Source: Labilibaculum manganireducens
Lineage (GTDB): Bacteria > Bacteroidota > Bacteroidia > Bacteroidales > Marinifilaceae
Direction of reading: 5' to 3'
NCBI RefSeq assembly: GCF_002843385.1
Contig: NZ_MVDE01000009.1
Coordinates: 102,403 to 166,402 of the forward strand
Length of the DNA: 64,000 bases
Position 1 is the first letter of the stretch. The number at the start of each line of letters is the position of its first letter. Of the stretch, positions 27,138 to 36,002 are shown piece after piece. Position numbers and translations under genes: made by a program. The notes below the pieces were generated by a model that was not told the origin of the DNA, made no database searches, and saw only the letters and a program-made list of their open reading frames with translations.

Positions 27138-27379
27138 AAATAACTGCTGTTTTACATCGGCATAAATTTAAATGCCTCAGCATAAATAAGAGATGCAAGT
27201 AAACCTATGGAGTTGCATTGTTAAAATTCCTGACAGAATAAAATATTTCGCCCCACTGGAGTTTTACTGTATGCTAATCATTTTCTACATATTATAGTAC
27301 TGTGACAAAAAAAAACAACAGATAAACATTAATTTCTCCCATCAAAATTTTTCTCTTTTAAAATTTCCCTTTACCTTCG

Positions 27380-27397
27380 TTTCGTAATTTTACGAAA
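27380..27397. promoter_or_regulatory. ArsR-type operator palindrome
   Basis: Perfect inverted repeat TTTCGTAA-TT-TTACGAAA, 10 nt before the arsR start and next to a -7-like TACCTTCG (27372-27379). This placement fits autorepression released by arsenite or a related thiol-binding ligand. Confidence 0.7.
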
Positions 27398-27407
27398 TAC
27401 GAAACAA

Positions 27408-27704
27408 ATGGAAGTAAAAGAGTTCTATTCTACTGAAGAAAAACAATTGGCCCGATTTGCCAAAGCCTTGTCGCACCCGGTGCGCATTTATATCTGCGAT
27501 TTACTTTCAAAACAAACCTGCTGTTACAGCGGCGATTTGGCAGAGGAAGTTCCCATTGCCAGATCAACCCTTTCTCAGCATTTAAAAGAACTAAAAAATG
27601 CAGGTTTAATTCAGGGCGAAATTACCCCTCCTAAAATTAAATACTGCCTGAACAAGGAAAATTGGGCTATGGCTCAAAAATTATTTACAGAATTTTTCAA
27701 GTAA
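27408..27704 (+). CDS. arsR: ArsR/SmtB family transcriptional repressor
   Basis: This 98-residue winged-helix regulator has the recognition helix region ARSTLSQHLKELKNAGLI. Cys30, Cys38 and Cys39 (CDLLSKQTCC) sit near the alpha-3 sensing position used by ArsR proteins for As(III), though the spacing is not the classical CVCDL. A perfect palindrome lies just upstream. It is the first gene of a six-gene plus-strand cluster for arsenical/thiol handling. Confidence 0.88.
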   Translation: MEVKEFYSTEEKQLARFAKALSHPVRIYICDLLSKQTCCYSGDLAEEVPIARSTLSQHLKELKNAGLIQGEITPPKIKYCLNKENWAMAQKLFTEFFK

Positions 27705-27797
27705 CAGATGTGAGATACCAGATATGAGATTTCAGACTCCATCTCCTCTCCCGCTCTCGTCAAAGCAAATTACTATTATCACAAACAAAACATTATT

Positions 27798-28034
27798 ATG
27801 GAAATTAAAGTATTAGGTCCTGGCTGTAAAAAATGCGGCACATTAGCCGAAGCAGCCAAAAAAGCAGTAGAAGAACTTGCAATTGATGCAAACATCACGA
27901 AAGTGGATGATATGGTAAAGATTCTATCTTATGGTGTGATGTCAACTCCGGCTCTTGTTATCAACGAAAAAGTGGTAGTGAGCGGAAAAGTCCCTTCAGT
28001 ATCTGAAATCAAAGAATTTATTCAAAACGCATAA
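27798..28034 (+). CDS. Small thioredoxin-like redox protein (CxxC)
   Basis: This 78-residue thioredoxin-fold protein has the active site GPGCKKCGTL at residues 7-16 and the cis-Pro segment MSTPALVIN. It is cytosolic, of the 'redox-active disulfide protein 2' type. Such genes are often found with arsR and CcdA-like or arsP permeases. It probably supplies or takes electrons for thiol chemistry in this pathway, which is inferred from context. Confidence 0.85.
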   Translation: MEIKVLGPGCKKCGTLAEAAKKAVEELAIDANITKVDDMVKILSYGVMSTPALVINEKVVVSGKVPSVSEIKEFIQNA

Positions 28035-28045
28035 ACATTTCTAAA

Positions 28046-28513
28046 ATGAAAAACCTGGCATTATATAGTCTACTGGCAATTGGTATCAGCTTTGCTTCTT
28101 GTCAATCGAATACAAAAAAAGAAACTGCAAAAGCAGAAACTAAAGTTGCCTGCACAAATGATTGCAGTAAATGTGAAAAATCTGCAGAAAGTAAATTAAC
28201 CGCGCAAAACGTTGAAAACGCAGGTATCTATTATTTTCATGGCGACAGAAAATGCAAAACGTGTAAAGCTGTAGGCGAAAAAGCAAAGGAGATTGCAGAA
28301 AAAATGAATGCAAAATTCTTCGATATTAATCTGGATGAAGAAGGAAATGAAGCTTTGGCTAAAGAATTTCAGGCATCGGGCTCTTCCCTTTTCATTAAGC
28401 ACAGCAAATCAGGTGAAATTGAAAACTTAACCAATTTTGCATTCCGTACTGCTATTAACGACACCAAAGCTTACGTCGAAAAACTGGAATCTACTTTAAA
28501 AGCCGATATGTAA
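28046..28513 (+). CDS. Thioredoxin-like lipoprotein with CKTC motif
   Basis: This 155-residue protein has a lipoprotein signal ending FASC (Cys19). A Cys-rich linker (CTNDCSKC, residues 36-43) follows, then a thioredoxin-like domain starting YYFHGDRKCKTCKAVG with a CKTC site. It is expected in the periplasm, membrane-anchored. It may pass electrons from the adjacent CcdA-like ArsG protein, or bind arsenic through its thiols; both are inferred from context. It starts 11 nt after the preceding redoxin gene. Confidence 0.75.
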   Translation: MKNLALYSLLAIGISFASCQSNTKKETAKAETKVACTNDCSKCEKSAESKLTAQNVENAGIYYFHGDRKCKTCKAVGEKAKEIAEKMNAKFFDINLDEEGNEALAKEFQASGSSLFIKHSKSGEIENLTNFAFRTAINDTKAYVEKLESTLKADM

Positions 28514-28556
28514 TTTCGATTCAATATCGACTTGATTGAAGAAATATTGATGACAC

Positions 28557-28603
28557 ACGGCAATATAAATTGTGATGTGATTAAGATATATTGCCGTTTT
28601 TAT
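28557..28603 (+). terminator. Internal terminator/attenuator in the ars operon
   Basis: Perfect 11-bp stem (28557-28567 with 28587-28597) followed by TTTTTATTTT, 44 nt after the lipoprotein stop and about 20 nt before arsG. It would lower expression of the permease genes relative to the first three genes. Confidence 0.7.
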
Positions 28604-28622
28604 TTTCAGAAACAATTGCAAA

Positions 28623-29327
28623 ATGGAATATTTAGATCAACTTTTATCCCAAAGCAACTTACCCGTTCTTTCAGCATTCCTGCTTGGCCTTATGACTGCA
28701 ATTAGTCCATGTCCTTTGGCCACAAATATTACTGCAACTGCATATATCAGTAAGGATTTGGGGAACAGGAAAAAGATTTTTATCAGCGGTCTGATTTACA
28801 CACTGGGCAGAGCCGTTAGCTATACTGTTTTGGGCATCATTTTGTATTTTGGGGCCAGTAAATTTAACATATCCTCATTCTTCAACGCCTATGGGGAACG
28901 ATTATTGGGTCCGATTTTAATTCTGGTTGGAATATTTATGCTCGATATAATTTCGATCAATTTTCCAGGAGTTGGAAAACTAACGAATAAAATTAACGGT
29001 GAAAAAATTAAAGGAAGCTACTGGGGAGCATTGCTCTTAGGTATTGTTTTTGCACTGGCGTTCTGCCCTTATAGCGGCATTTTGTACTTCGGAATGTTAA
29101 TTCCTTTAAGCATTTCTCAACCCGATGGATTGTTTCTCCCAATAGTCTATGCCATTGCAACCGGTCTTCCGGTTATAATAATTGCTTATCTGCTTGCTTT
29201 CACACTATCGGGTGTAGGCAGTTTTTACAACAAGGTTAAAAGTTTCGAGTATTGGTTTAGAAAAGTGGCAGCTGTCATTTTCATACTATCCGGTCTCTAT
29301 TTCACTTACATCTTTTTTATTGCTTAA
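28623..29327 (+). CDS. arsG: CcdA-like ArsG-family transporter
   Basis: This 234-residue, six-helix membrane protein of the DsbD/CcdA type has paired Cys-Pro motifs, ISPCPLATN (about residue 30) and FCPYSGILYFG (about residue 142). Homologues beside arsR and arsP are annotated as ArsG-type permeases for aromatic arsenicals. A thiol-electron carrier role like CcdA is the alternative, and the two flanking thioredoxin-like genes make that attractive. Confidence 0.75.
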   Translation: MEYLDQLLSQSNLPVLSAFLLGLMTAISPCPLATNITATAYISKDLGNRKKIFISGLIYTLGRAVSYTVLGIILYFGASKFNISSFFNAYGERLLGPILILVGIFMLDIISINFPGVGKLTNKINGEKIKGSYWGALLLGIVFALAFCPYSGILYFGMLIPLSISQPDGLFLPIVYAIATGLPVIIIAYLLAFTLSGVGSFYNKVKSFEYWFRKVAAVIFILSGLYFTYIFFIA

Positions 29328-29342
29328 AGGCTATCAATCACT

Positions 29343-30380
29343 ATGATTAAATCAATACAAATCACAAATAGAAAGCAACTTCTTCTGGCTTTTCTTTTAC
29401 TTCCCGTATGGTATTTATTGTATGCCAATCTGCAAAATATATCCGATTTTTTAATCGATACCGTTTTTCAGATGCAAAAAGGCACGCACCTTTCAGAAAC
29501 CTTGCGCTTCTTTATTTTCGAAGTTCCTAAGGTTCTGCTGTTATTAGTCCTCATTATTTTTGGTGTTGGTATTATCAGAAGTTATTTCTCACCTGAAAAA
29601 ACCCGAAATGCTTTGGCCGGAAAATCCACTTTCATGGGAAATATTCTGGCAGCACTGCTTGGTGTTCTGACTCCTTTCTGTTCTTGTTCTGCAATTCCTT
29701 TGTTTTTGGGATTTGTTGAGGCTGGCGTACCCTTAGGAGTTACTTTCAGTTTCCTGATTGCAGCTCCGATGGTAAATGAAATAGCACTCATTATGCTGGG
29801 TGGTTTATTTGGATGGAAAACTGCAATTATCTATACTTTAACCGGTTTACTTATTGCAGTATTCGCAGGTTACCTAATAGGTGTTTTAAAACTTGAAAAA
29901 TATGTACAAGCCTGGGTTTTTGAGGTGAAAACCGGACAAGCAGGAACAGATGAAACCAAAATGAACTTTTCGCATCGTATTAAGGTTGGTTTGGATACAG
30001 TTAAAGAAATTGTCGGTAAAATTTGGCTCTACATAGTTATTGGTGTTGCAATTGGCGCGGCTGCACACGGTTACGTTCCTGAAGATTACATGGCTGCATT
30101 AATGGGAAAATCAGCATGGTACTCTGTTCCGTTATCAATCCTTATCGGGATTCCCATGTATTCAAATGCTGCAGGCATCATTCCAATTGTGAGCGTTTTA
30201 ATCGAAAAAGGAGCTTCGCTGGGAACTTCACTTGCCTTTATGATGTCGGTAATTGGTTTGTCCTTACCCGAAATCATTATCCTTAAAAAAGTTTTAAAAA
30301 TGCCTTTGATACTGGCATTTGTAGGAATAGTTGCTGCAGGAATTCTTTGTGTCGGATTTATTTTTAATTTTATCTATTAA
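29343..30380 (+). CDS. arsP: ArsP-type permease (DUF318)
   Basis: This 345-residue permease has about eight helices. The signature TPFCSCSAIPLFLGF (about residues 113-127) followed by GVPLGVTFSFLIAAPMVNEIA is typical of the DUF318 family. Characterised ArsP proteins export trivalent organoarsenicals such as methylarsenite and roxarsone(III). The Cys pair within FCSC is expected to bind the metalloid. It starts 15 nt after arsG, so both are cotranscribed. Confidence 0.85.
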   Translation: MIKSIQITNRKQLLLAFLLLPVWYLLYANLQNISDFLIDTVFQMQKGTHLSETLRFFIFEVPKVLLLLVLIIFGVGIIRSYFSPEKTRNALAGKSTFMGNILAALLGVLTPFCSCSAIPLFLGFVEAGVPLGVTFSFLIAAPMVNEIALIMLGGLFGWKTAIIYTLTGLLIAVFAGYLIGVLKLEKYVQAWVFEVKTGQAGTDETKMNFSHRIKVGLDTVKEIVGKIWLYIVIGVAIGAAAHGYVPEDYMAALMGKSAWYSVPLSILIGIPMYSNAAGIIPIVSVLIEKGASLGTSLAFMMSVIGLSLPEIIILKKVLKMPLILAFVGIVAAGILCVGFIFNFIY

Positions 30381-30424
30381 GGGATGAACAATTTGTCTTG
30401 CAAACTGTTTTACGAATAGTTAAT

Positions 30425-30850
30425 ATGCAACATATCAAATCAGATCGAAATTATTCAAACCCTATCGTACTTTTCGATGGGGTTTGCAATTTATGCACTA
30501 CTTCCGTTCAATTTTTACTTGCCTGTAACAGAAAAGAAAATCTTCATTTTGCATCCCTTCAGTCTGATTTTGCGAAAGATTTACTGGCTCAATACAAACT
30601 TACCAATGAAGAACTTAGCACCATAATCTTCATCGAAAACGAGCAAATTTACACAAAAAGCACTGCTGTTTTAGAACTAACGAAACACTTAATTTATCCT
30701 TGGAGAGCATTGTACTTCTTTAAGTTCGTACCAAGAATGATTACCGACTGGGTATACAATCTAATTTCAAGAAACCGATACAATTGGTTTGGTAAAAAAA
30801 ACCAATGCATGGTTCCAAAACCGGAGTGGAAACATCGGTTTTCTGAGTAA
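30425..30850 (+). CDS. DCC family thiol-disulfide oxidoreductase (DUF393)
   Basis: This 141-residue protein carries the DCC motif FDGVCNLCTTSVQF and the conserved LYFFKFVPRMITDWVYNLISRNRY end. The family is predicted to be thioredoxin-like oxidoreductases. The start is taken at the ATG 30425; a TTG 27 nt upstream is in frame. It is last in the ars-type cluster and may serve the same thiol chemistry. Confidence 0.85.
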   Translation: MQHIKSDRNYSNPIVLFDGVCNLCTTSVQFLLACNRKENLHFASLQSDFAKDLLAQYKLTNEELSTIIFIENEQIYTKSTAVLELTKHLIYPWRALYFFKFVPRMITDWVYNLISRNRYNWFGKKNQCMVPKPEWKHRFSE

Positions 30851-30973
30851 TCCCAAATTAACATCAAAACATGGCTGTGCTTTACTTTTTTGCCTCGATA
30901 CAGCTAAAAATTAATTCATTTTAATTAAAGTCTGTTTTGAAATTAAATTGGTACAATTAAAACTCTTAAAGCA

Positions 30974-31006
30974 TAAAAAAACCGGAATCCATAAGGACTC
31001 CGGTTG
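30974..31006 (-). terminator. Terminator of pfkA
   Basis: AACCGGA (30980-30986) pairs with TCCGGTT (30999-31005); on the minus strand a T run follows. Confidence 0.8.
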
Positions 31007-31023
31007 TATCTTTTGCAAAAGAA

Positions 31024-32118
31024 TTAGTCTCCAAATGCGATACCAACACCTTTAGCTGTTTTAACCAAGTTAGCTTTAGGATCAACAAGGTTTTGTTTTC
31101 CGATAGCTTCAGGAAGAGGGACTCCAACAACCTCAGGATGACGATACGCCACCATTTGACCGAATTTTCCTTCCAACACCATCTCGAATGCTTTAACACC
31201 AAATTGAGTTGCCAAAACGCGATCGTAAGCCAAAGGAATACCACCACGTTGTAAGTGACCCAATACAGTTGTACGAATATCAGCCTCAACACCTGCTTCT
31301 TTCAATTCAACTAACAAACGATCGGCAGCACCACTTAATTTCAAGTTAGGGTTACCTACTTCGGTACTTTGTGCAGCCAAAGCAGCACCACCTTTAGGCA
31401 TAGCTCCTTCAGCAACAACGATAATACCAAAACCTTTCCCTTTTAGGAAACGAGTATCTAACTTTTCCTTAATTTTTTTAATATCATAAGGAATCTCCGG
31501 AATTAAACAAGCTTCTGCACCACCAGCAATAGCAGCACTTAAAGCAATCCATCCCGCATCACGTCCCATAGCTTCCAAAATAAAAACACGGTTATGAGAT
31601 GCCGCAGTAGTTTTTAACTTATCAACAGCTTCTGTACAAATCTGAACTGCAGTTTGGTAACCGAAAGTAAAATCTGTTGCAGAAAGGTCATTATCAATGG
31701 TTTTAGGTACCCCAATAATGTTCAGTCCTTTTTCGTAAAGAGCTTGTGAAATTTTCTGGGAACCATCACCACCAATACTAATTACAGCATCGATTCCCAA
31801 ATACTGTAATTTGCGAATCATTTCGTCTGAACGATCGGCAGAACCCCAAGAGCCATCTTTATTTTTAACCGGCCAAGCAAATGGACCACCCTTTGTGGTA
31901 GTTCCAATTATTGTACCACCTTGGTAGTGGATTCCTTTTACAGCAGCATCATCTAATATTTTTATCTCAGTTGGTTCTTTCAATATTCCATCGAAAGACT
32001 GAATACTTCCTACTACTTCCCAATCTTTTTCCTGAGCTGCACGTTTCACAACGGCGCGAATTACAGCATTCAACCCCGGGCAATCACCACCTCCGGTTGC
32101 AACTAATACTCTTTTCAT
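31024..32118 (-). CDS. pfkA: 6-phosphofructokinase
   Basis: Phosphorylates fructose 6-phosphate in glycolysis. The nucleotide loop GGGDCPGLNAVIRAVV opens the protein. GGDGS (about residue 105) has Gly where PPi-dependent enzymes have Asp, pointing to ATP. PKTIDNDL has Lys where classical ATP enzymes have Gly. That mixture is known from the mixed-substrate group III PFKs. Length is 364 residues from the ATG at 32118; the longer ATG at 32142 adds eight unconserved residues. Divergent from the macrodomain gene. Confidence 0.93.
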   Translation of the reverse strand: MKRVLVATGGGDCPGLNAVIRAVVKRAAQEKDWEVVGSIQSFDGILKEPTEIKILDDAAVKGIHYQGGTIIGTTTKGGPFAWPVKNKDGSWGSADRSDEMIRKLQYLGIDAVISIGGDGSQKISQALYEKGLNIIGVPKTIDNDLSATDFTFGYQTAVQICTEAVDKLKTTAASHNRVFILEAMGRDAGWIALSAAIAGGAEACLIPEIPYDIKKIKEKLDTRFLKGKGFGIIVVAEGAMPKGGAALAAQSTEVGNPNLKLSGAADRLLVELKEAGVEADIRTTVLGHLQRGGIPLAYDRVLATQFGVKAFEMVLEGKFGQMVAYRHPEVVGVPLPEAIGKQNLVDPKANLVKTAKGVGIAFGD

Positions 32119-32350
32119 AATTGTCAATTTAATATATTTCAATCAATTTGCTTGGCTAGCTCGGCTAAAGTAAAAATATTTTTTCAATCTCGAACAAACA
32201 ATTTCACAATCAATGAATTGCAATCGATTTCGGATCATTTTTTATAATGAATTTGAATTATTAATTTTAAGCTAATCTCTAAATTTAAAAATTGAAAGCC
32301 TGTTTTGGAATTTATTCGCTGAAAAAACATGATTTAAAGCCTCTGCAATA

Positions 32351-32848
32351 ATGGAAATTTTAATTGAAAAATCAGATCTGACCAAATTACATGTTGATGC
32401 AATTGTGAATGCAGCTAATGAAAGCCTGCTTGGCGGAGGCGGTGTTGACGGGGCTATTCATCGGGCAGCAGGACCTGAATTGTTACAAGAATGTAAAAAA
32501 TTAAATGGTTGTCCAACGGGTGAAGCAAAAATAACAAAGGCATACCATCTTCCGGCAAAGCATGTTATTCATACTGTTGGCCCAATTTGGAAAGGAGGAA
32601 ATTGCAATGAAAAACAACTCCTCAAGAATTGCTACAAAAACAGCATCCGATTGGCCGAAAATTTAAATTTAGAGAGCATTGCATTTCCAAATATCAGCAC
32701 TGGAGTTTATGGTTTCCCGAAAAAAGATGCCGCAGAGATAGCGATTAAAACAATTCAGGAAGAAGCGAAACAGCTAAAATCCATTCGCAAAATTATTTTT
32801 TGCATTTTCGATGATGAAAATTTTAACATCTATCAGAATTTACTTTAA
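32351..32848 (+). CDS. Macrodomain O-acetyl-ADP-ribose deacetylase
   Basis: This 165-residue single macrodomain has the ADP-ribose site [24 protein letters not shown] and the later [13 protein letters not shown], as in YmdB-type enzymes. It is cytosolic. It would remove acetyl groups from O-acetyl-ADP-ribose or ADP-ribose from proteins. Its 3' end overlaps the convergent rhodanese gene by 4 nt. Confidence 0.92.
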   Translation: MEILIEKSDLTKLHVDAIVNAANESLLGGGGVDGAIHRAAGPELLQECKKLNGCPTGEAKITKAYHLPAKHVIHTVGPIWKGGNCNEKQLLKNCYKNSIRLAENLNLESIAFPNISTGVYGFPKKDAAEIAIKTIQEEAKQLKSIRKIIFCIFDDENFNIYQNLL

Positions 32849-33273
32849 ACAAATATATCTTCCTCTGCAATTTCAGGATAAGTCCAGTATTTGTATTTGC
32901 CCCAATTCAGCATTTGGGTATGTCCTTTTTCCTCTAAAAAGTTGATGACATTTTGAGATTTCAATGTTAAATCGCAATAAAAAATCAGTTTGGTTCCCAA
33001 TGGCATTTCGGAATATCTATTTTCAATTTCATCAAAAGGATAATTAACAGCCGTTGGAATGTGTCCCAATAGAAAATATTCTTCCTCACGGGTATCTACT
33101 ATCCAGATATCATCAACAGGACTTTGAGTTAAAGCAAATAATTCTTCAGCTTTGCTGTATTTTTTTAATTCTCCGCCATCAACCGAAATATATCCTGTAT
33201 AATCAGGAATATGAATAAAATACCAATAAATTCCAAAAACGATCGCCACACTTGAAACAATTAATAAAAACAT
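32845..33273 (-). CDS. Membrane-anchored rhodanese-like protein
   Basis: From the ATG at 33273 the protein has 142 residues: an N-terminal helix (about 2-19), then a rhodanese domain with [27 protein letters not shown] and the active-site strand [10 protein letters not shown]. The Cys is present but the loop lacks the usual Gly-Arg, so the substrate may differ from thiosulfate. The longer frame from 33366 crosses the upstream gene's terminator and is rejected. It probably faces the periplasm. Confidence 0.75.
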   Translation of the reverse strand: MFLLIVSSVAIVFGIYWYFIHIPDYTGYISVDGGELKKYSKAEELFALTQSPVDDIWIVDTREEEYFLLGHIPTAVNYPFDEIENRYSEMPLGTKLIFYCDLTLKSQNVINFLEEKGHTQMLNWGKYKYWTYPEIAEEDIFV

Positions 33274-33324
33274 ATCTATATAAATATCATTTTCGCAAAA
33301 AGAAGCCCTTATTTTCAGCAAAAC

Positions 33325-33350
33325 AAAAAAAAATCTCCCATAAGGAGATT
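33325..33350 (-). terminator. Terminator of the HAD gene
   Basis: AATCTCC (33332-33338) pairs with GGAGATT (33344-33350); on the minus strand a T-rich run follows. Confidence 0.7.
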
Positions 33351-33373
33351 CTAAATATTTTAGCACGAAACTA

Positions 33374-33841
33374 TTAACGTTTCATTGTTGCTATAAATGT
33401 GTCTTCATCCAAAAAGAAGTCTAAGGCATCATTAATAGATGGAACAATTACATCCACATGATCAATCACATCTTTATGAATTCCTTCGCCTTGCAATGTA
33501 GCAATAGAAACAACCGACTGCACAAACAGCCCAATATCGATACGGGCATTTCCAATTGCAGCAACCTTGTTACTTCCTAATGAAAGCAATATATCTTCTT
33601 TTTCTCTCGAGTTATTAGCTTCGTAGTAGGTAATTCCGGTAGAATCAGATAATTCACGTGCGTTTCCTCTTTGATCAGAAGAAATCATCACAACATTTAC
33701 TCCAAAGGATTGTAAACGCTGTATTCTTTCAATCACACCAGAAACAATTTCACCCTTAACCGTTAATGTTCCATTCGAATCAACAACTAATGTGTCAATC
33801 TCAATCTTTCCAACACCAGGTACTCTATAAATTAAACTCAT
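33374..33841 (-). CDS. HAD-fold protein, soluble P-type-ATPase-like
   Basis: This 155-residue protein resembles the soluble P-type ATPase family (COG4087) of the HAD superfamily. Motif I reads VVDSNGTLT, so the catalytic Asp20 is followed two residues later by Asn, not Asp; P-type ATPases have DKTGT there. Motif II is MISSDQRGNA and the later acidic block AIGNARIDIGL is motif IV-like. Phosphatase activity is possible but the DxN form is unusual. Followed by its own terminator. Confidence 0.7.
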   Translation of the reverse strand: MSLIYRVPGVGKIEIDTLVVDSNGTLTVKGEIVSGVIERIQRLQSFGVNVVMISSDQRGNARELSDSTGITYYEANNSREKEDILLSLGSNKVAAIGNARIDIGLFVQSVVSIATLQGEGIHKDVIDHVDVIVPSINDALDFFLDEDTFIATMKR

Positions 33842-33955
33842 CGATTTATACTTTAAATTTAGATCAGAAAATTAGTATTTTTTATAGTAAGTAAAAAAGG
33901 TTTTAAAACATCTTTTATATCGATACAAAAAAAATAATTACCAGTAATTACTTCC

Positions 33956-35587
33956 CTAAAAACGATAGCTTATTCCCACCTCAAGATTTTCTTTGAACTG
34001 AACTTTTGAACCTGTATCATCATCTGATATCAAATGAGTTGATAATTTTGTAGATATGTATTGATTAATTGGCATTACCAGAATCATCTCCCAGTCCACA
34101 TCAATATTTTTAGGCTTATCCGAGTAATTGGAATATAAGGTCAGTTTATTTTCAACACTCATTTCATCCCAAAATACAAACTTGTGATAGACATTAACAT
34201 ATGATCCGACTTCTTTTTTAACTTTTTTATCGGCATCTACTCCATAGGCCGTTTGATCAATATTACCAGTGTCTCTTACAATTGTATATTTTGCTGCTAC
34301 CGGAGACAATAAGACCGACAATTTTTTACTTGGTTTATAGTCCATACCAATCGATGCGATAATGTAAGCAGGTGCAAAAAAGGATGATTTTAATATTTTT
34401 TCAGCATTATTTGGGTATGTATATCCTCTTACAGCCTGGGTTTTCAGATTAAACAGAGCTGAATAATACCATTTCCTAACTGCCTTTTGACCATACTTCG
34501 TCTCAAATTCAATACGATCCTCATTTTTTCGAAATCCATTGTCTCCCGACTTTAAAAGACCATACTTAACAGCTAATTTATTGTCCCAGGTATGATTCCC
34601 GTTTTTGTAGTTTGCGAATGCATCTATGGTTGATATGGTAGCAATTGAACTTTCGCCTCCTCCGGCCCAACTATCACTTACATGACCTTGATTAAAATAG
34701 AATCCAATAGTAGCACCCAATTTCCATTTTTGAGAATAGCGTTTATATTTACCTAGTTTCGCTAAACTATACTGATCACTTGAAATTTTCTCTTCCAGTT
34801 TCACCCTCGTTCCTCTCATTTTTGATTTCTGAACTGACTGCTGGTATACATCGTCATCAACAAGAATACGAACCGATCGATCTTTGGTATTCTGAACCCA
34901 TATTCCGATAGAATCCCTTTTATTTTTCTTCAACCAAAATCGTTTAAAATCCTGTTTTCCATTATTAATCCAGAATTTAATTGAATCGTTCTGATAATTT
35001 TTCACGCCTAACAGAACCGAATCTCTGCTGATTTCCCTGATCCATTGATGAACGGAATCATTTTCAACATACTCAAACAACTCCTCCAATGCATGAGCCT
35101 TCCAAGAATCATCTGTATCCAACTCATCAGGTTTTAATAATTCCGGCTGGTAACTCAACACCTTCTCCAACTCCATTTGTTTTTTTACTTTTCGGAGTGC
35201 TTCTTCAGTCTTTCGTGTTTCAATATATTTCTTCAGATAGTAAACCATATCCCGAATACTATCATTTTTTACGTATTGTAATAAAGTATTTACTGCATCC
35301 TGCACAGAATCAGTCTGATGTTTCTTTTTTGAATAATTCATTTCCAATTCACGAACGATAAATCGAAAACCCACATTATCTATATGGTGCAAAGGATCAA
35401 TGAGTCCGTTTAAAACAGTATCATTGGAACAATACTTGATTGAATCAGCCTTATTTTGCTTCAATCGATAAGCAGATTTATCCAATTTTATTTTGTCAGG
35501 AAAAACAAAATCTTTCTTAACATTTCGTTGAGAAAAAGAAATTAATGACTGAAGCAAAATTAGCAAAACACAAAAAACTCGAATCAT
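33956..35587 (-). CDS. DUF3078 outer-membrane protein
   Basis: This 543-residue protein has a signal peptide (1-19). Residues 45-250 contain several copies of a short pattern, NDS(I/V) followed by hydrophobic and W(I/V) residues (KNDSIRDMV, ENDSVHQWI, QNDSIKFWI, KRDSIGIWV). The C-terminal half (about 275-543) is the DUF3078 beta-barrel domain, starting KWKLGATIGFYFNQGHVSDSWAGGG. DUF3078 is an outer-membrane family of unknown role in Bacteroidota. Coding is complete, with a downstream gap of 114 nt to the HAD gene. Confidence 0.82.
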   Translation of the reverse strand: MIRVFCVLLILLQSLISFSQRNVKKDFVFPDKIKLDKSAYRLKQNKADSIKYCSNDTVLNGLIDPLHHIDNVGFRFIVRELEMNYSKKKHQTDSVQDAVNTLLQYVKNDSIRDMVYYLKKYIETRKTEEALRKVKKQMELEKVLSYQPELLKPDELDTDDSWKAHALEELFEYVENDSVHQWIREISRDSVLLGVKNYQNDSIKFWINNGKQDFKRFWLKKNKRDSIGIWVQNTKDRSVRILVDDDVYQQSVQKSKMRGTRVKLEEKISSDQYSLAKLGKYKRYSQKWKLGATIGFYFNQGHVSDSWAGGGESSIATISTIDAFANYKNGNHTWDNKLAVKYGLLKSGDNGFRKNEDRIEFETKYGQKAVRKWYYSALFNLKTQAVRGYTYPNNAEKILKSSFFAPAYIIASIGMDYKPSKKLSVLLSPVAAKYTIVRDTGNIDQTAYGVDADKKVKKEVGSYVNVYHKFVFWDEMSVENKLTLYSNYSDKPKNIDVDWEMILVMPINQYISTKLSTHLISDDDTGSKVQFKENLEVGISYRF

Positions 35588-35803
35588 AGGGCAATGATCT
35601 TTACTTCTTTAAATAGTTAAATGGCTAATGGAAAATCTTATTGAATAAGAAAAACGCCAACTAAATACGGCACATGCAAATTTGTTGAAATTATTTCTTT
35701 ATAAAAAGAATAATGCTGTTCATTTAGGTTAAAAAATGTGAGTTTTTGGAACTCTAACAAACATCTCTCAAAAACAAACGTTTGCATAAAATATCCCGCC
35801 TCC

Positions 35804-35835
35804 CTTTTTATTCAGCAGAATTTATTCTATTTTTG
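35804..35835 (+). promoter_or_regulatory. Promoter of the tnaA leader
   Basis: TATTTTTG (35828-35835) matches the -7 TAnnTTTG element, with a T-rich CTTTTT near 35804-35809 at the right distance for -33. The leader ORF begins 24 nt downstream. Confidence 0.5.
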
Positions 35836-35858
35836 ACAAAAGTAGAAAATCAGAAACT

Positions 35859-35939
35859 ATGGAAACAAAATATCAACTTCCAAAACTGACACACAAGGTC
35901 TACCTTAATATTAAAAACAGAGACGAGTTTCACTTCTAG
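35859..35939 (+). CDS. Candidate leader peptide of tnaA (26 aa)
   Basis: The ATG at 35859 opens a 26-codon frame ending TAG (35937-35939). It begins METKYQLPKLTHK and ends RDEFHF. It lies in the 483-nt gap before tryptophanase, just after a promoter, and its stop is 7 nt before a terminator hairpin. Length is like E. coli TnaC (24 aa), but there is no Trp codon, so control by a cognate Trp codon is excluded. A nascent-peptide or other mechanism is possible. Confidence 0.4.
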   Translation: METKYQLPKLTHKVYLNIKNRDEFHF

Positions 35940-35946
35940 ATTCGCC

Positions 35947-35970
35947 TGAGGCATCCTGCCTCAAATTTTT
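35947..35970 (+). terminator. Candidate attenuator hairpin in the tnaA leader
   Basis: Perfect 7-bp stem TGAGGCA (35947-35953) with TGCCTCA (35957-35963), then AATTTTT. A ribosome held at the upstream stop (35937-35939) would cover the 5' arm and could allow readthrough. This is inferred from positions. Confidence 0.55.
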
Positions 35971-36002
35971 ACGTATACATTTACAAAAAGCACATAATTG
36001 AT

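Noticed and set aside
27138..27379. Additional defence genes beside the nuclease-EVE gene
   Set aside because: The 240 bases to arsR contain no ORF or repeat, so no larger defence island can be claimed here.
31024..32118. Pyrophosphate-dependent phosphofructokinase
   Set aside because: GGDGS has Gly at the position where PPi enzymes have Asp; the PKTIDND Lys alone is also found in ATP-using group III enzymes.
33274..33366. Longer rhodanese start at 33366
   Set aside because: The extension covers the HAD gene's terminator and has no conserved sequence.
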